Of a stretch of DNA of 64,000 nucleotides, positions 33,528 to 43,085 are shown one piece after another. This DNA is from Nautilia sp. PV-1 (lineage in GTDB: Bacteria > Campylobacterota > Campylobacteria > Campylobacterales > Nautiliaceae): the NCBI RefSeq assembly GCF_004006315.1, contig NZ_CP026530.1, positions 521,889 through 585,888 of the forward strand, written 5' to 3'. The notes under the pieces were generated by a model. It saw only the letters and a program-made list of their open reading frames with translations, did not search any database and was not told the origin of the DNA. The translations under genes were made by a program, and so were the position numbers. The first letter of the stretch is position 1, and the number at the start of each line of letters is the position of its first letter.

Positions 33528-34310
33528 TTATTTAGGCCAAACTTCCGGAAGTCTGTTAGGCTCAGTACCAAACCATTTTTTGTAAAGTCTTTGGTAAGTA
33601 CCGTCTCTAACTGCGTCTTGAATAGCGAAGTTTACTGCGTCTCTGAAGTTAGATTCGTTTTCTCTTACACCCATTCCGTAAGGTTCGAATGTAAACGGTT
33701 TACCGATAACCTTGAATTGACCGTGAGATCTTTTTGCCTGAGTCGCACACCAAGTGTAGTCAGTTGAAACTGCGTCGATTTTACCTCTTTTTAAAGCCAT
33801 AATAGCTTGAGGGTATTCTTGGAAATATACAAGTTTAACTTTAGGACATACTTTTTTGAAGTTGTCACCGCTTGTTGCACCTTGAATTACACCGACTCTT
33901 TTACCTGCGAAATCTTTGTAGCTTTTAGCTTTGCAGTCTTTTCTTGCCAAAATTGACTGACCGTCAAAATAGTAGCTGATTGTAAAATCGATTGGTAAAT
34001 CTCTTTTAACTTTGTGAGTCATACTAGCTGCGGCTATATCGATAGTACCGCTTTGTACCATCGGAATTCTTGTTTTAGAAGTAACCTGGGTAAATTCAGG
34101 TTTAACACCTAATTTTTTTGCAATATATTTAACCAGGTCAATGTCGAATCCTACAACCTGACCTTTAGCGTTAACAAAACCGAACGGCGGGAAGTCATAT
34201 TTCACACCTGCCTTTAATACACCGCGACTTTGAACGTCTTTAAGCAAATCAGCACTTGCCGACGTTAAAAACATTCCTAGAATCACTAGAAAAGCAAATA
34301 GCTTTTTCAT
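33528..34310 (-). CDS. Periplasmic amino-acid-binding protein (ABC transporter)
   Basis: A 260-residue SBP_bac_3 receptor with a signal peptide (MKKLFAFLVILGMFLTSASA). Family signatures include FGFVNAKGQVVGFDIDLV and IDIAAASMTHK, and the C-terminus reads YKKWFGTEPNRLPEVWP. It resembles the campylobacterial glutamate/aspartate or cysteine receptor family (PEB1-like), but ligand choice is not decidable here. It leads the operon whose first permease has the nonsense codon. Its -10 box (minus strand TATAAT) is at 34346-34341. Confidence 0.92.
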   Translation of the reverse strand: MKKLFAFLVILGMFLTSASADLLKDVQSRGVLKAGVKYDFPPFGFVNAKGQVVGFDIDLVKYIAKKLGVKPEFTQVTSKTRIPMVQSGTIDIAAASMTHKVKRDLPIDFTISYYFDGQSILARKDCKAKSYKDFAGKRVGVIQGATSGDNFKKVCPKVKLVYFQEYPQAIMALKRGKIDAVSTDYTWCATQAKRSHGQFKVIGKPFTFEPYGMGVRENESNFRDAVNFAIQDAVRDGTYQRLYKKWFGTEPNRLPEVWPK

Positions 34311-34340
34311 TTTCTCTCCTTTGTTGATATTTCAACATAA

Positions 34341-34346
34341 ATTATA
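34341..34346 (-). promoter_or_regulatory. -10 box of the amino-acid uptake operon
   Basis: TATAAT on the minus strand, 31 nt before the binding-protein ATG, with an AAAGGAG ribosome site in between. Confidence 0.55.
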
Positions 34347-34394
34347 CCGAAAAAATTACATTTTTGTTACAAAAATATTAAAAATAAGTGATTG

Positions 34395-35000
34395 TTATAG
34401 CAACAGTAACTCTAGGGTTTCCGGGTTGATTGTAGAATAATCAAACGCCTGATACGTCGAAGTAGGGTAATAAATACTGTAAGGGTTGAATGTTGTCTGG
34501 GTAGGAAGTGTGAATGTTAAATTTTGAAGTGTTGAATAGAGTGAATTATATTTATCGCTGATGACTTTTTCATATTCTTCTATAGTATATGTATCAGGAT
34601 TATATAAAGGAACACTCAGATTGACATTTTGACCGTCAATATTTAATGTTTGGTCAAATACGTTTAAATTATCGTAAGTAGTGTTTTTTAAAATATCGTT
34701 TATTTCAGTTTCAAACTGGTTAATAATATCCTGTGTAGGGTCATTGATGTTTTTTAAATCATCAATAAGTGTCAATACTTTTTCGAGTGAAGAAGTGGCT
34801 GTTTGTAAGATACCTACGTTTTGATTGAAACTGTCTACATTTGCAAACAGAGGGTTTGTAACAAACTGTGTAGGTGAAAAATAATCCGTAACTCCTAGTG
34901 ATATTAAATTGTTAATATAGTCGCTGTTAAATGTAATAGGTTCGGTGTTATACGGATATGTAGGTAAATAGCTTATAGGATAATAGCTGCTAACTGTCAT
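34395..35000 (-). CDS. Divergent flagellin-family protein, tandem paralogue of the FlaC-like gene
   Basis: A 201-residue protein without signal peptide or membrane helix. A central stretch (NVGILQTATSSLEKVLTLIDDL... DILKNTTYDNLNVFDQTLNIDGQ) parallels the flagellin D1 region IGFVQTADGALNSIRDDL... VYNDKNVFGKFDFNG of its upstream neighbour. The ends are very different: proline-, tyrosine- and threonine-rich, with no flagellin D0 helices. It starts 2 nt after the FlaC-like stop. It could be a secreted or cap-like flagellar product. Family membership is by visible similarity only. Confidence 0.7.
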   Translation of the reverse strand: MTVSSYYPISYLPTYPYNTEPITFNSDYINNLISLGVTDYFSPTQFVTNPLFANVDSFNQNVGILQTATSSLEKVLTLIDDLKNINDPTQDIINQFETEINDILKNTTYDNLNVFDQTLNIDGQNVNLSVPLYNPDTYTIEEYEKVISDKYNSLYSTLQNLTFTLPTQTTFNPYSIYYPTSTYQAFDYSTINPETLELLLL

Positions 35001-35002
35001 TT

Positions 35003-35707
35003 TTAGCCTCCGTTTAAAAGGTTCATTAAGCTTTGAGTATTGGCATTTATACTGTGTGCCTGAGCTAAAAGCTGTGCGTTTAGTTTAAGCTCGTTGTTTT
35101 TTAAATCGGTAACTGTTTTTGACAGATCCGTTTCATTCTGGCTTTTGGCTTTTGAAGTGTTTAGCACATATTCGGACAAATTATTTATTTTGGACTGCGC
35201 TTCATTTGTGAATGCGCCAATGAAATTTCTCGCATTATTTAAAGAATCTTCGAAATCATTTATATTGTTAATATCAAATTCAGGCATAGACGTATCAATT
35301 ATAGTGCCGTTAAAATCAAATTTTCCGAAAACGTTTTTATCGTTATAAACAGTTTGGGTAAGCGTGTTGTTTATGTTTTCAGAAAGTTTGTTTATCTGAG
35401 AATTTACAGCTGACAGATTATCGCTGTTGAGCGTTGCGTTATTCGCCTGTACCTGCAGTGTTTTAATCTGATTTAAATCGTCCCTTATACTGTTTAACGC
35501 TCCGTCGGCTGTTTGCACAAATCCAATTGCGTTATTGAAATTGTTTATCTCCTGTAATGAAGTATTAATATCGTTTTCATAAACATCCTGTATAAATGCA
35601 TTAACGTTTTTCATTACTTTTGAAGGGTCGGCTATTTTTTGGATGTCGCTGTCTATTTTAGATGTGTTGTTGTTTAAATAGGCAGTGTTAAATTCATTGA
35701 TTTTCAT
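35003..35707 (-). CDS. FlaC-like flagellin homologue
   Basis: A 234-residue flagellin-family protein without a variable D2/D3 domain. The size, the NxxYLNN start and the core (AIGFVQTADGALNSI, LQVQANNATLN, VYNDKNVFGKFDFNG) match Campylobacter FlaC, a flagellin relative secreted through the flagellar export system rather than built into the filament. The C-terminal helix ends NANTQSLMNLLNGG. A strong ribosome site (AAGGAGG) and a minus-strand TATAAT (35741-35736) precede it. No sigma-28 type promoter is evident. Confidence 0.82.
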   Translation of the reverse strand: MKINEFNTAYLNNNTSKIDSDIQKIADPSKVMKNVNAFIQDVYENDINTSLQEINNFNNAIGFVQTADGALNSIRDDLNQIKTLQVQANNATLNSDNLSAVNSQINKLSENINNTLTQTVYNDKNVFGKFDFNGTIIDTSMPEFDINNINDFEDSLNNARNFIGAFTNEAQSKINNLSEYVLNTSKAKSQNETDLSKTVTDLKNNELKLNAQLLAQAHSINANTQSLMNLLNGG

Positions 35708-35784
35708 GACCGCCTCCTTCGTTATATTTATATATATTATACCATATTTTTGATAAAATGTTTAAAAAACTTTTAAGGTTTTCA

Positions 35785-36546
35785 ATGATAGAAATAAAGC
35801 ATCTGAAAAAAGTATTCGGAACAAAAACTGTATTAAAAGACGTCAATTTAAAAATAGAAGACAATAAAACGACTTATATTTTGGGAATGTCTGGACAGGG
35901 TAAATCTACGATAATTAAACATATCGTAGGACTTTTAAAGCCGACTGCCGGAGAAGTTCTGGTAGACGGAGTTGATGTCGGAAAAGCTGATATCAAAACA
36001 CTTTATGAAATCAGGAAAAAAGTAGGGTTTACATTCCAGGAAGGCGCGCTTTTTGACAGTATGAGTATTTTTGACAACGTCGCGTTTCCGCTTGTTGAAC
36101 ATACTAAACTTTCTAAAGAGGAAATAAAACAAAGGGTATACGACACTCTTGAAATGGTCGGTTTGGAAGCGCAAAGAGTTGCAGGTCTGTTTCCCCATGA
36201 ATTAAGCGGTGGAATGAGAAAAAGAGCCGCTACGGCAAGAGCTATTATTCTAAAACCTAAATATGTTCTTTATGACGAGCCTACAAGCGGATTGGACCCT
36301 ATTATCAGCGATAAGATTACAAGAATGATAGAAAGTCTTACAAAAAATTATAATATGACAAGCGTAGTGATATCTCATGATTTAAAAGAAACGTTTAAAA
36401 GCGCAGATTACGTTGCAATGCTTTATAACGGTGAGATTATTGAATACGGCACCGTTGAGGAATTTAAAAATTCTAAAAATCCTATTGTTCAGGCTTTCAT
36501 AAAAGGAGAAAGCGAAGAATACGAAAAAATGGCGGAAGCAATTTAA
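35785..36546 (+). CDS. ABC transporter ATPase, MlaF/Ttg2A type
   Basis: A 253-residue ATPase. The ATG at 35785 is preferred (AAGG 6 nt upstream) over the ATG at 35758. Walker A is GMSGQGKST, the Q-loop is FTFQEGALFDSM, the signature is LSGGMRKRAATARA, and Walker B is YVLYDEPTSGLDP. The EGALFDS and MRKR features are typical of MlaF, the ATPase of retrograde phospholipid transport across the cell envelope. MlaE and MlaD genes are not adjacent. Instead a HlyD-like periplasmic protein follows after 14 nt, so it may belong to a different lipid or export system. Confidence 0.88.
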   Translation: MIEIKHLKKVFGTKTVLKDVNLKIEDNKTTYILGMSGQGKSTIIKHIVGLLKPTAGEVLVDGVDVGKADIKTLYEIRKKVGFTFQEGALFDSMSIFDNVAFPLVEHTKLSKEEIKQRVYDTLEMVGLEAQRVAGLFPHELSGGMRKRAATARAIILKPKYVLYDEPTSGLDPIISDKITRMIESLTKNYNMTSVVISHDLKETFKSADYVAMLYNGEIIEYGTVEEFKNSKNPIVQAFIKGESEEYEKMAEAI

Positions 36547-36560
36547 GAAAAAGGAAAACA

Positions 36561-37298
36561 ATGAAAAAAACGTTTATGTTTTTGAGTATAGCCGCAGTCT
36601 GTATGGCGTATGAAGCTAAAGTACAGCCTTTTGAAAAATATAAGATAAAAGCGGCGGTTTCCGGTACTGTAGTGAAATCGGAAAAAACACTTGAAGCTAA
36701 AAATATAACAGATAAAATAATTGTAAAAATAGACGACAGGCAAAATAAAATAGATTTGAACAATCTGAAGCTACAGTATGAAATATTAAAAAAAGAAATT
36801 GAAAACCAGCAGCAGATAGTAAAAAGAAAAAAAAACGTTTATGAAAAATATAAAAATTTAAAAACAAAATCTCAAATGGAAAAAGATTTAAAGTTTTACG
36901 ATTATATGAATGCCTTAAACCAGCTTTTAAATTTAAAGTCTCAATTAGACAACACATCCGCAAATATCGATAAAATAAAAGACATTATCAACAAAAAGAA
37001 TATAAAAGCAAACGGTTATGTGTATAAAATTTACGTTAATAAAAACGACTACGTGGCACCAGGCGTTTTAGTAGCGGAAGTAGACGATGTATCAAAACAG
37101 AAACTTACAGTTTATGTTCCTATAGAAGATATCGGATCGATTAAAAACAAACATGTTTACATAAACGGTAAAAAAAGCAATTTTAAAATTTATAAAATCT
37201 GGAATATTCCTGACACTCAGTATATAACAAGCTATAAAGTCGAACTTGTAGGCAATGGACTAAAGTTTGGAAAAATTGTAAAAGTGGAGTTTAAATAG
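36561..37298 (+). CDS. Periplasmic adaptor (membrane-fusion-like) protein
   Basis: A 245-residue exported protein with a signal peptide (MKKTFMFLSIAAVCMA). A split lipoyl/barrel-sandwich layout is visible: a beta segment (AAVSGTVVKS), a coiled-coil hairpin (about 55-130, rich in K/E/L/N/Q) and a return segment (IKANGYVYKIYVNKNDYVAPGVLVAEVDD). It is smaller than classic RND or HlyD adaptors and lacks a membrane-proximal domain of full size. It is co-transcribed with the MlaF-like ATPase. A matching permease is missing here. Confidence 0.75.
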   Translation: MKKTFMFLSIAAVCMAYEAKVQPFEKYKIKAAVSGTVVKSEKTLEAKNITDKIIVKIDDRQNKIDLNNLKLQYEILKKEIENQQQIVKRKKNVYEKYKNLKTKSQMEKDLKFYDYMNALNQLLNLKSQLDNTSANIDKIKDIINKKNIKANGYVYKIYVNKNDYVAPGVLVAEVDDVSKQKLTVYVPIEDIGSIKNKHVYINGKKSNFKIYKIWNIPDTQYITSYKVELVGNGLKFGKIVKVEFK

Positions 37299-37300
37299 GA

Positions 37301-37332
37301 AGAAATGTTAAATTCTGAATTTAACTATTTCT
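37301..37332. terminator. Long hairpin between convergent genes
   Basis: The stem consists of AGAAAT-GTTAAATT against AATTTAAC-T-ATTTCT (14 pairs, one bulge), with loop CTG. It lies between the adaptor gene and the minus-strand chemoreceptor and contains the chemoreceptor stop codon. It probably ends transcription in both directions. Confidence 0.6.
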
Positions 37333-38900
37333 TCTCCTAAAGATTTTGAAATTTCTTTTAATTCTTCCGCTTTTTTATAAGCGACGTCGATTTCTTTTTT
37401 ATTTTCGTTTACCATTTCATTAATTTTTTCTATATGATGTTTGATATTTAAAATAGCGTTTTCACTCTCTTCAAACTCTTTTACGCTTTCATCAAATACT
37501 TTATTGGTATTGGTCATAACTTCGCTTACTTCTATTACAGAACTGTTTACTTCGCCGGAAATTGTTGTTAAAGAGCTTATATCGTTTGTAATAGTATCCA
37601 TCTCTTTAGCTGCTTCATCGGATGTGCTCAGAAGGTTTGAAATACTTGAGTTTATTTCATTAAGAGCTTCCTGTGTTCTTTCGGCAAGTGTTCTTACCTC
37701 ATCTGCGACAACGGCAAATCCTCTTCCGTGTTCTCCCGCTCTGGCGGCTTCTATAGCGGCATTTAAAGCAAGCAGATTAGTCTGTTCGGCAATATCATTG
37801 ATAATGTTTAAAATATTTTTCATCTCTTCTACGGAATTTGAAAGAGATTTGATTCTTTCACTTAATTTGTTTTCATTCTCAACGTTTATATTTATTACAT
37901 TTTCGAGTTTTTGCATTAGAGTCTGTACTTTTTGAATATTATCAAAAGCTTTTTTAACTTCTTTTTGAGACTGGATTATTTTCTTTTCCACAACTTCTAT
38001 TTTTTCTGCAACTTCATTGCTTTCTTCATAACTGGTATCAGAATGCTCTTTAGTTTGAGTGATGATTTCTTCAAGGGATTTTGAAATATTTAGTATCGTG
38101 TTTGAAACGTTGTCGTTTCTTTGTATTGTGTTTATGAGTTTTTCAAACAGGGAAACAAGGCTTTTTCTCATACTTTCGAGTGAAAAAACAAGTTCTGAGA
38201 GTTCATTTTTGGCATCGTATTCGAGTTCTTTTGAAAAATCCAAATCAGCGAGCTGGGAAATATTTACTTTTGTTTTTTTAATTGCGGACATAATTGTTTT
38301 ATAAATGATTTGTAATTGGACAAATCCGAAAATAATAAACAGTATTGCGATAACAACAGTCGCCATTAGGATAAAATCCAAATCTTTATTTAAAAGCTCT
38401 TTTTTCTTTTTAAACTGTTTTATTAGAAGATTGCTTATGTTATTTAAATTGTTTATAAACGTTTCTACGTCATTGTCAAGCTGCATTTTTAAATCGAGAT
38501 TTTTTTGATTGTTAAGATAAGTGTTTGCTAGTTTTAGAGATTCATTATAAATTCTTGAAAAAACGGCTTTTAAATCATCAGTATTGTTGATAATCTGATG
38601 TTTTTTGATTATTTCCAAGGTTTTAAGACCGCTTTGATAGTCGTTTTTAATTCTTTGAAGAAGTTCTTTGTTTTTACTGAGACCTATATCTTTTGCATAC
38701 TGCTGCATCTGCAGGGTTTTTGCTTCAAGTCTGTTTACAAGAATATTTACGTGAGCGGTTTTTTCTTCTAAAATACTTTTGTGTTTTATATCCGTAATAA
38801 AAAAATAAAGATAAGCGCTGTAAAACAGAAAACCGACTACCATTCCTGTAATACCGATAATTAAGATCTTTTTAATGGAAAAATTTTTTAAAACCTCCAT
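37308..38900 (-). CDS. Methyl-accepting chemotaxis protein
   Basis: A 530-residue chemoreceptor. Membrane helices (about 12-34 and 176-199) flank a helical periplasmic domain of about 140 residues (four-helix-bundle type, no haem motif). A HAMP segment follows, then a long signalling coiled coil with the tip [21 protein letters not shown] and a following [13 protein letters not shown]. The ligand is unknown. The cytoplasmic tip is nearly identical to that of the di-haem receptor at 13073-14836, so both should feed the same CheA. Confidence 0.93.
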   Translation of the reverse strand: MEVLKNFSIKKILIIGITGMVVGFLFYSAYLYFFITDIKHKSILEEKTAHVNILVNRLEAKTLQMQQYAKDIGLSKNKELLQRIKNDYQSGLKTLEIIKKHQIINNTDDLKAVFSRIYNESLKLANTYLNNQKNLDLKMQLDNDVETFINNLNNISNLLIKQFKKKKELLNKDLDFILMATVVIAILFIIFGFVQLQIIYKTIMSAIKKTKVNISQLADLDFSKELEYDAKNELSELVFSLESMRKSLVSLFEKLINTIQRNDNVSNTILNISKSLEEIITQTKEHSDTSYEESNEVAEKIEVVEKKIIQSQKEVKKAFDNIQKVQTLMQKLENVININVENENKLSERIKSLSNSVEEMKNILNIINDIAEQTNLLALNAAIEAARAGEHGRGFAVVADEVRTLAERTQEALNEINSSISNLLSTSDEAAKEMDTITNDISSLTTISGEVNSSVIEVSEVMTNTNKVFDESVKEFEESENAILNIKHHIEKINEMVNENKKEIDVAYKKAEELKEISKSLGEEIVKFRI

Positions 38901-38949
38901 AATAGTCCTTTTGACATAATTTTAATATTATTTTAACATGAATCAATAT

Positions 38950-39165
38950 TCAAAACAAGGTTGGCGTGGCGGTTTCCTGAGTCACTTTCATGTCTCCCGT
39001 CAGCAATATTCCGATTTCGTCTATATCAAGATAATCGGGATATTCTATCTCAATACCCCAGCTGTTGTAAAAAATCGCTTTATCTCCTCTTATTTCTTCA
39101 AATTCCAGTATTTCGTCATCTACAAGGATCTGCATTCCTTTTTGTAATTCGTATACTTTTCTCAA
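38950..39165 (-). CDS. Small hypothetical protein with TTG start
   Basis: A 71-residue acidic protein. The start codon is TTG at 39165, supported by AAAAGG 6 nt upstream. An internal ATG would remove ten residues (LRKVYELQKG). It is beta-rich in appearance, contains IEIEYPDYLDIDEIGILLTGDM, and has no membrane segment. The family is not recognised. Confidence 0.6.
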   Translation of the reverse strand: MRKVYELQKGMQILVDDEILEFEEIRGDKAIFYNSWGIEIEYPDYLDIDEIGILLTGDMKVTQETATPTLF

Positions 39166-39236
39166 ACTAAACCTTTTTATGGTTTTTTTTAATTATAACA
39201 CTTAATTTTTTAATTTTACTTAAACATAACAAAATG

Positions 39237-40334
39237 TTAATCCCAGCTTTCAATAACGTCTTTGAATATATCGGCAAGTTTTATAACTTCTTCAGGTGTG
39301 GTGCGTTCATTCGGAGCGTGTATTGTATCGTTGATTACGCCGAATTCCACAACTTTAACACCGTATTTGGCAAAAAACCTCGCATCGCTTGTACCGCCCG
39401 CCGTTGAATGCTTAGGCGTAATATTTGTATGCTTCTGAATAGACCTGTCCAGAAATTTGACAACTTTTGTATCAGGTGAGGTTATGAAAGGCTCCGCGCT
39501 TTGTTTAAGCTCGAGTGTATAGTTCATGTCTTTAAAATATTTATGTATAAACTCTTCTATTTTTTTCTTGTCTGTATGAGTGTTGTTTCTGACGTTAAAC
39601 ATCATTTTAAGCTCTCCCGGAGTTACGTTTGTAACTTCCATTCCGGCTCTTATGTCCGTAACGACAAATTTGCTAGGTGCAAAAAATTCATCTCCGCTGT
39701 CTAAATCAACTCCGGCTATTTTATGTAAAACCTGAGCGACTTTATGTATCGGATTGATCGATTTTTCCGGATATGCGGCGTGCCCCTGAAGGCCTATTTT
39801 TTTAAGCATTCCGTTGATTGAACCTCTTCTTCCTATTTTTATAGCATCTCCAAATGTTTTTTCACATGTAGGTTCCGCCACTATGGCGTAATCCGGAATC
39901 ATGTTTTTTTCTTTTAAAATTTCAAGCATATGTTTCGTTCCCCATACCGCGTCGCCTTCTTCGTCGCTGGTAATAAGTGCCGAAAGGGTTCCTTTAAAAC
40001 CTTTGGCGTTTTTCATAGCCCATAAAAACGCGGCAAGTCCGCTTTTCATATCCTGTGCGCCTCTTGCGTAAATAAAACCGTCTTTTTCAGTCGGAATAAA
40101 AGGGTCTGTGTTCCATCCGTCACCCGGAGGCACTACGTCAATATGCCCTCCGAAGCATAAATGGTCTCCATCTCCGTATTTTTTATAGATAAAAAGATTT
40201 TTTACGCCTTCTTTTTCGGTTTCTATTGTCTCAAATCCGTTAAGATATTCTTTTATAAACTCCATTCCTCCGTCGTCATCCGGTGTTATGGATTTGAATT
40301 CAAGCAGTTTTTTAAAAAGATCTATTACATTCAT
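39237..40334 (-). CDS. dapE: Succinyl-diaminopimelate desuccinylase
   Basis: A 365-residue di-zinc M20 peptidase of lysine and meso-diaminopimelate synthesis. Metal and catalytic motifs: GHIDVVPPGDGW (His and Asp), ARGAQDMKSG (Asp), TSDEEGDA (Glu-Glu) and the final His in FGVINDTIHAPNE. The Arg-rich GRRGSINGMLKK dimer segment also matches DapE. The product is needed for peptidoglycan. Confidence 0.95.
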   Translation of the reverse strand: MNVIDLFKKLLEFKSITPDDDGGMEFIKEYLNGFETIETEKEGVKNLFIYKKYGDGDHLCFGGHIDVVPPGDGWNTDPFIPTEKDGFIYARGAQDMKSGLAAFLWAMKNAKGFKGTLSALITSDEEGDAVWGTKHMLEILKEKNMIPDYAIVAEPTCEKTFGDAIKIGRRGSINGMLKKIGLQGHAAYPEKSINPIHKVAQVLHKIAGVDLDSGDEFFAPSKFVVTDIRAGMEVTNVTPGELKMMFNVRNNTHTDKKKIEEFIHKYFKDMNYTLELKQSAEPFITSPDTKVVKFLDRSIQKHTNITPKHSTAGGTSDARFFAKYGVKVVEFGVINDTIHAPNERTTPEEVIKLADIFKDVIESWD

Positions 40335-40366
40335 TATAAGCCTTTATAAATATTTTTGCAATTATA

Positions 40367-40834
40367 TTATTTTTTTCCGATATATCTAAAAGGTCTTTCT
40401 GTGAAATATACCGTTTCTAAATCTTTAAATATTTTAAAAAACTTTTCTTTTGTTATAGGATATTTTCTAATAGTTTCAAATACAAAATAACCGCCTTTTT
40501 TCAGTGCCGAAGGAATCTGCTTTAAAAGATTGAAATTGTAATATTTTATCATCAAAATCACATCAAATTCGTTTTTCGGAATAATGAAATTATCCAGATC
40601 CATACATATTGTCTTTATTCTGTTATCGTTGATTTTTGCAATTCCGACTTCGCTTATGTCTATGAGTGTGACGTCATAGCCTTTATCCGCCAGGACTTTT
40701 GCGTTTCTTCCGTATCCTCCCGCAAGATCCAGAGCTTTGCCTTTTTTGGAAGGTATATAATTTATTAATATGCTGGGAGGTTTCGGTGTAAGGGTTTTAT
40801 ATTTTTCGTTCCATTTTAGTTTTTCTTTTATCAT
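40367..40834 (-). CDS. Class I SAM-dependent methyltransferase
   Basis: A 155-residue TehB/UbiE-like enzyme. The ATG at 40834 is chosen (AAAGG 6 nt upstream) over 40879. Motif I is ALDLAGGYGRNAKVLA. The acidic residue after strand 2 is in TLIDIS, and the motif IV region is NEFDVILMIKYYN. The substrate is unknown. The short length suggests a small-molecule methylase. Confidence 0.82.
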   Translation of the reverse strand: MIKEKLKWNEKYKTLTPKPPSILINYIPSKKGKALDLAGGYGRNAKVLADKGYDVTLIDISEVGIAKINDNRIKTICMDLDNFIIPKNEFDVILMIKYYNFNLLKQIPSALKKGGYFVFETIRKYPITKEKFFKIFKDLETVYFTERPFRYIGKK

Positions 40835-40917
40835 TTTATACCTTTGAGACAGTGTAATATAAATCCGCTTGTATGTCAAAATGTGCTATAATATATAAAT
40901 AAGCATTAGGAGTTTTT

Positions 40918-42081
40918 ATGAAAAAAATTTTAGCTAAAATGGATGAATATAAAGAAAAAATCATTTCAATTAGAAGACATATTCATATGTATCCCGATCT
41001 TTCAGGTGAAGAGAAGCCGACAAGAGATTATGTCAAAGATATTTTAGAATCAAACGGAATAAAAACAAAAACGTTTAAGGATAATTATGCATTGGTATCA
41101 GAAATAATAACGGATGAGAAAAAGCCGTTTCTCGCTTTCAGAGCTGATATGGACGCTCTTCCGATACAGGAGGAAAATCACGTTTCTTATGCTTCAAAGA
41201 AAAAAGGCGTTATGCATGCCTGCGGACATGATGCTCATACTGCGATACTGACGGGGGTTATGCTGTTTTTAAATGAAATAAAAGAGAATCTTAATATTAA
41301 TATCAGGGGTGTATTTCAGCATAAAGAAGAGGTGTTTGAAGGAGGCAGCAGCGATTTGATAAAAGTCGGTGTGCTTGAAAACGTAAAGGAAATATACGGA
41401 CTTCATATGTATCCGTATTTGAAAACGGGAGAAATCGGATATAAATACGGAGAAATGATGGCGAGTGCGGATATGTTTGAAATAGAAATATTCGGTAAAA
41501 GCGCTCACGGAGCCAGACCGCACGAAGGAGTTGATGCTATTCTTACGGCTTCAATGGCTGTTAATTCAATTAATCATATCGTCAGCAGAAGAATTGATCC
41601 TCTTCATCCGGCGGTAATATCGTTCGGAACTATTGAGGGTGGAAAAGCTCCGAATATAATATGTGATCACGTAAAACTTAGCGGAACGGTAAGAACCCTT
41701 AACGATAAAGTAAGAAGTGATATTAAAAAAATGACAGAAGACGCCGTAAGCGGTATAGCAAAAAGCATGGGAGCAGAATATAAATTTCATTATTATTACG
41801 GCAACAGCGAACTTATCAATACAAAAGAGTGTGTCGATAAAATTATAAATAATGCAAAAATGCTCGGAATTAAGCCTGTGGATTTAGTACAGCCGGTTAT
41901 GGGAGGTGAAGATTTCGCCGAATATCTAAAAGTCGTAAAAGGAGCATATTTCAGACTCGGATGCTGCAGTAAAATAAAAGACACCTGCTATCCTCAGCAC
42001 CATCCTAAATTCAATATTGATGAAGACTCTTTATTACTCGGAGCCAAAATTTTAGCTTCTTTGGCATTGGACGAAAAATGA
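40918..42081 (+). CDS. M20D amidohydrolase (N-acyl-amino-acid deacylase type)
   Basis: A 387-residue enzyme of the hippurate/N-acetyl-amino-acid hydrolase family. Motifs: RRHIHMYPDLSGEE, FRADMDALPIQEE, HACGHDAHTA, FQHKEEVFEGG (catalytic Glu pair) and the final QPVMGGEDFAEYL with a late His. The substrate is not decidable. The stop overlaps the start of an acetyltransferase gene by 4 nt. An acetylation/deacetylation pair on the same amino acid is possible (inference). Confidence 0.9.
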   Translation: MKKILAKMDEYKEKIISIRRHIHMYPDLSGEEKPTRDYVKDILESNGIKTKTFKDNYALVSEIITDEKKPFLAFRADMDALPIQEENHVSYASKKKGVMHACGHDAHTAILTGVMLFLNEIKENLNINIRGVFQHKEEVFEGGSSDLIKVGVLENVKEIYGLHMYPYLKTGEIGYKYGEMMASADMFEIEIFGKSAHGARPHEGVDAILTASMAVNSINHIVSRRIDPLHPAVISFGTIEGGKAPNIICDHVKLSGTVRTLNDKVRSDIKKMTEDAVSGIAKSMGAEYKFHYYYGNSELINTKECVDKIINNAKMLGIKPVDLVQPVMGGEDFAEYLKVVKGAYFRLGCCSKIKDTCYPQHHPKFNIDEDSLLLGAKILASLALDEK

Positions 42082-43085
42082 AAAGCAATATTTATTCGCC
42101 GTTTTTTATATATCAAAACGATATTGAAGTAAAAATAAGAGATTATCAAAAAGGTGACGGAAAAGGGATTGTTGAACTTTTTGAAGAAAATTACGGCAGA
42201 ACGTATTATAAGCATAGTTTTTACAATCCCAAGCACTGGGATGAAATGGCTGAGAGTTTAAAGTATTATCCGATAATTGCCGAGATTGATTCAAAGGTTG
42301 TCGGGCAGTTTTTACTGACGGTATATGACGAGTTTATAGGTGAGGTAAGCGCTGTAGTGGTTCATCCGGAATTTAAGGGCAGGGGAATAATGAATAAAAT
42401 GTTTGCTTATCTGCTTAAAAAAGCGCAAGATTTGGGATTAAGTACGGTATACGGGGAAGCAATCATGTTTCATCCCTTTTCCCAAAAGGCGAATTTAAAA
42501 CAGGGAATGGTTGAAAGCGCTTTACAGCTTGGGGAAGTGGCTTCATGGATAAGCCAAAAAGAGGTCAAGTTCCAAAAACGTTCGGCTGCGCTTGTCAGTT
42601 TTAAAATTTTTCATAAAAAAAGAAGATTCATAAATCTACCCAAAAGATATAAAAGAATAATAAAAGATGTATATAAAAGAGCCGATATTAGACATTTTCC
42701 GGCATTAAAAAAAATAAAACCCGATATAAGAGCTGTAGAAAATGATTTATTAAAACTCGGAAGCATTGTAATTGACTCAAAAGTTAAAAATTTCAAAGAA
42801 AAGTTTAATAAAAAGTTTGCTTATCTTAAAACCAAGCATGATATGATTTATGCGGATATTAATCTGAAATCTTCAAACATAGACGATCTGGTTGAATTTT
42901 TGAATAAAAAAAGGTTTTTTTACAGCGGGGTTTTGTTTTATAAATATAACGGAGACGATTATTTGAGACTGCAATATGAAAATACTCATAATATAGAAGA
43001 AAAACTGAATGTATGCTATAGTAAATATTGTAAAAAACTTACAAGATATGTTTATGAAGACAAAAAAAGAGTTAATCGTTTATAA
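42078..43085 (+). CDS. GNAT-family acetyltransferase with unusual C-terminal domain
   Basis: A 335-residue protein. The N-terminal 150 residues are a GNAT domain with the acetyl-CoA loop VSAVVVHPEFKGRGIMNKMFAYLL. The C-terminal 180 residues are Lys-rich and do not match a family I know. They may be a second, degenerate GNAT lobe or a substrate-recruiting domain. It overlaps the M20 gene upstream, and its 3' end overlaps the convergent esterase gene by 14 nt. Confidence 0.82.
   Translation: MKSNIYSPFFIYQNDIEVKIRDYQKGDGKGIVELFEENYGRTYYKHSFYNPKHWDEMAESLKYYPIIAEIDSKVVGQFLLTVYDEFIGEVSAVVVHPEFKGRGIMNKMFAYLLKKAQDLGLSTVYGEAIMFHPFSQKANLKQGMVESALQLGEVASWISQKEVKFQKRSAALVSFKIFHKKRRFINLPKRYKRIIKDVYKRADIRHFPALKKIKPDIRAVENDLLKLGSIVIDSKVKNFKEKFNKKFAYLKTKHDMIYADINLKSSNIDDLVEFLNKKRFFYSGVLFYKYNGDDYLRLQYENTHNIEEKLNVCYSKYCKKLTRYVYEDKKRVNRL

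Noticed and set aside
37441..38508. Several open frames on the + strand opposite the second chemoreceptor
   Set aside because: Ser/Phe/Leu-rich frames complementary to a coiled-coil gene are typical antisense artefacts. The minus frame has clear MCP motifs.
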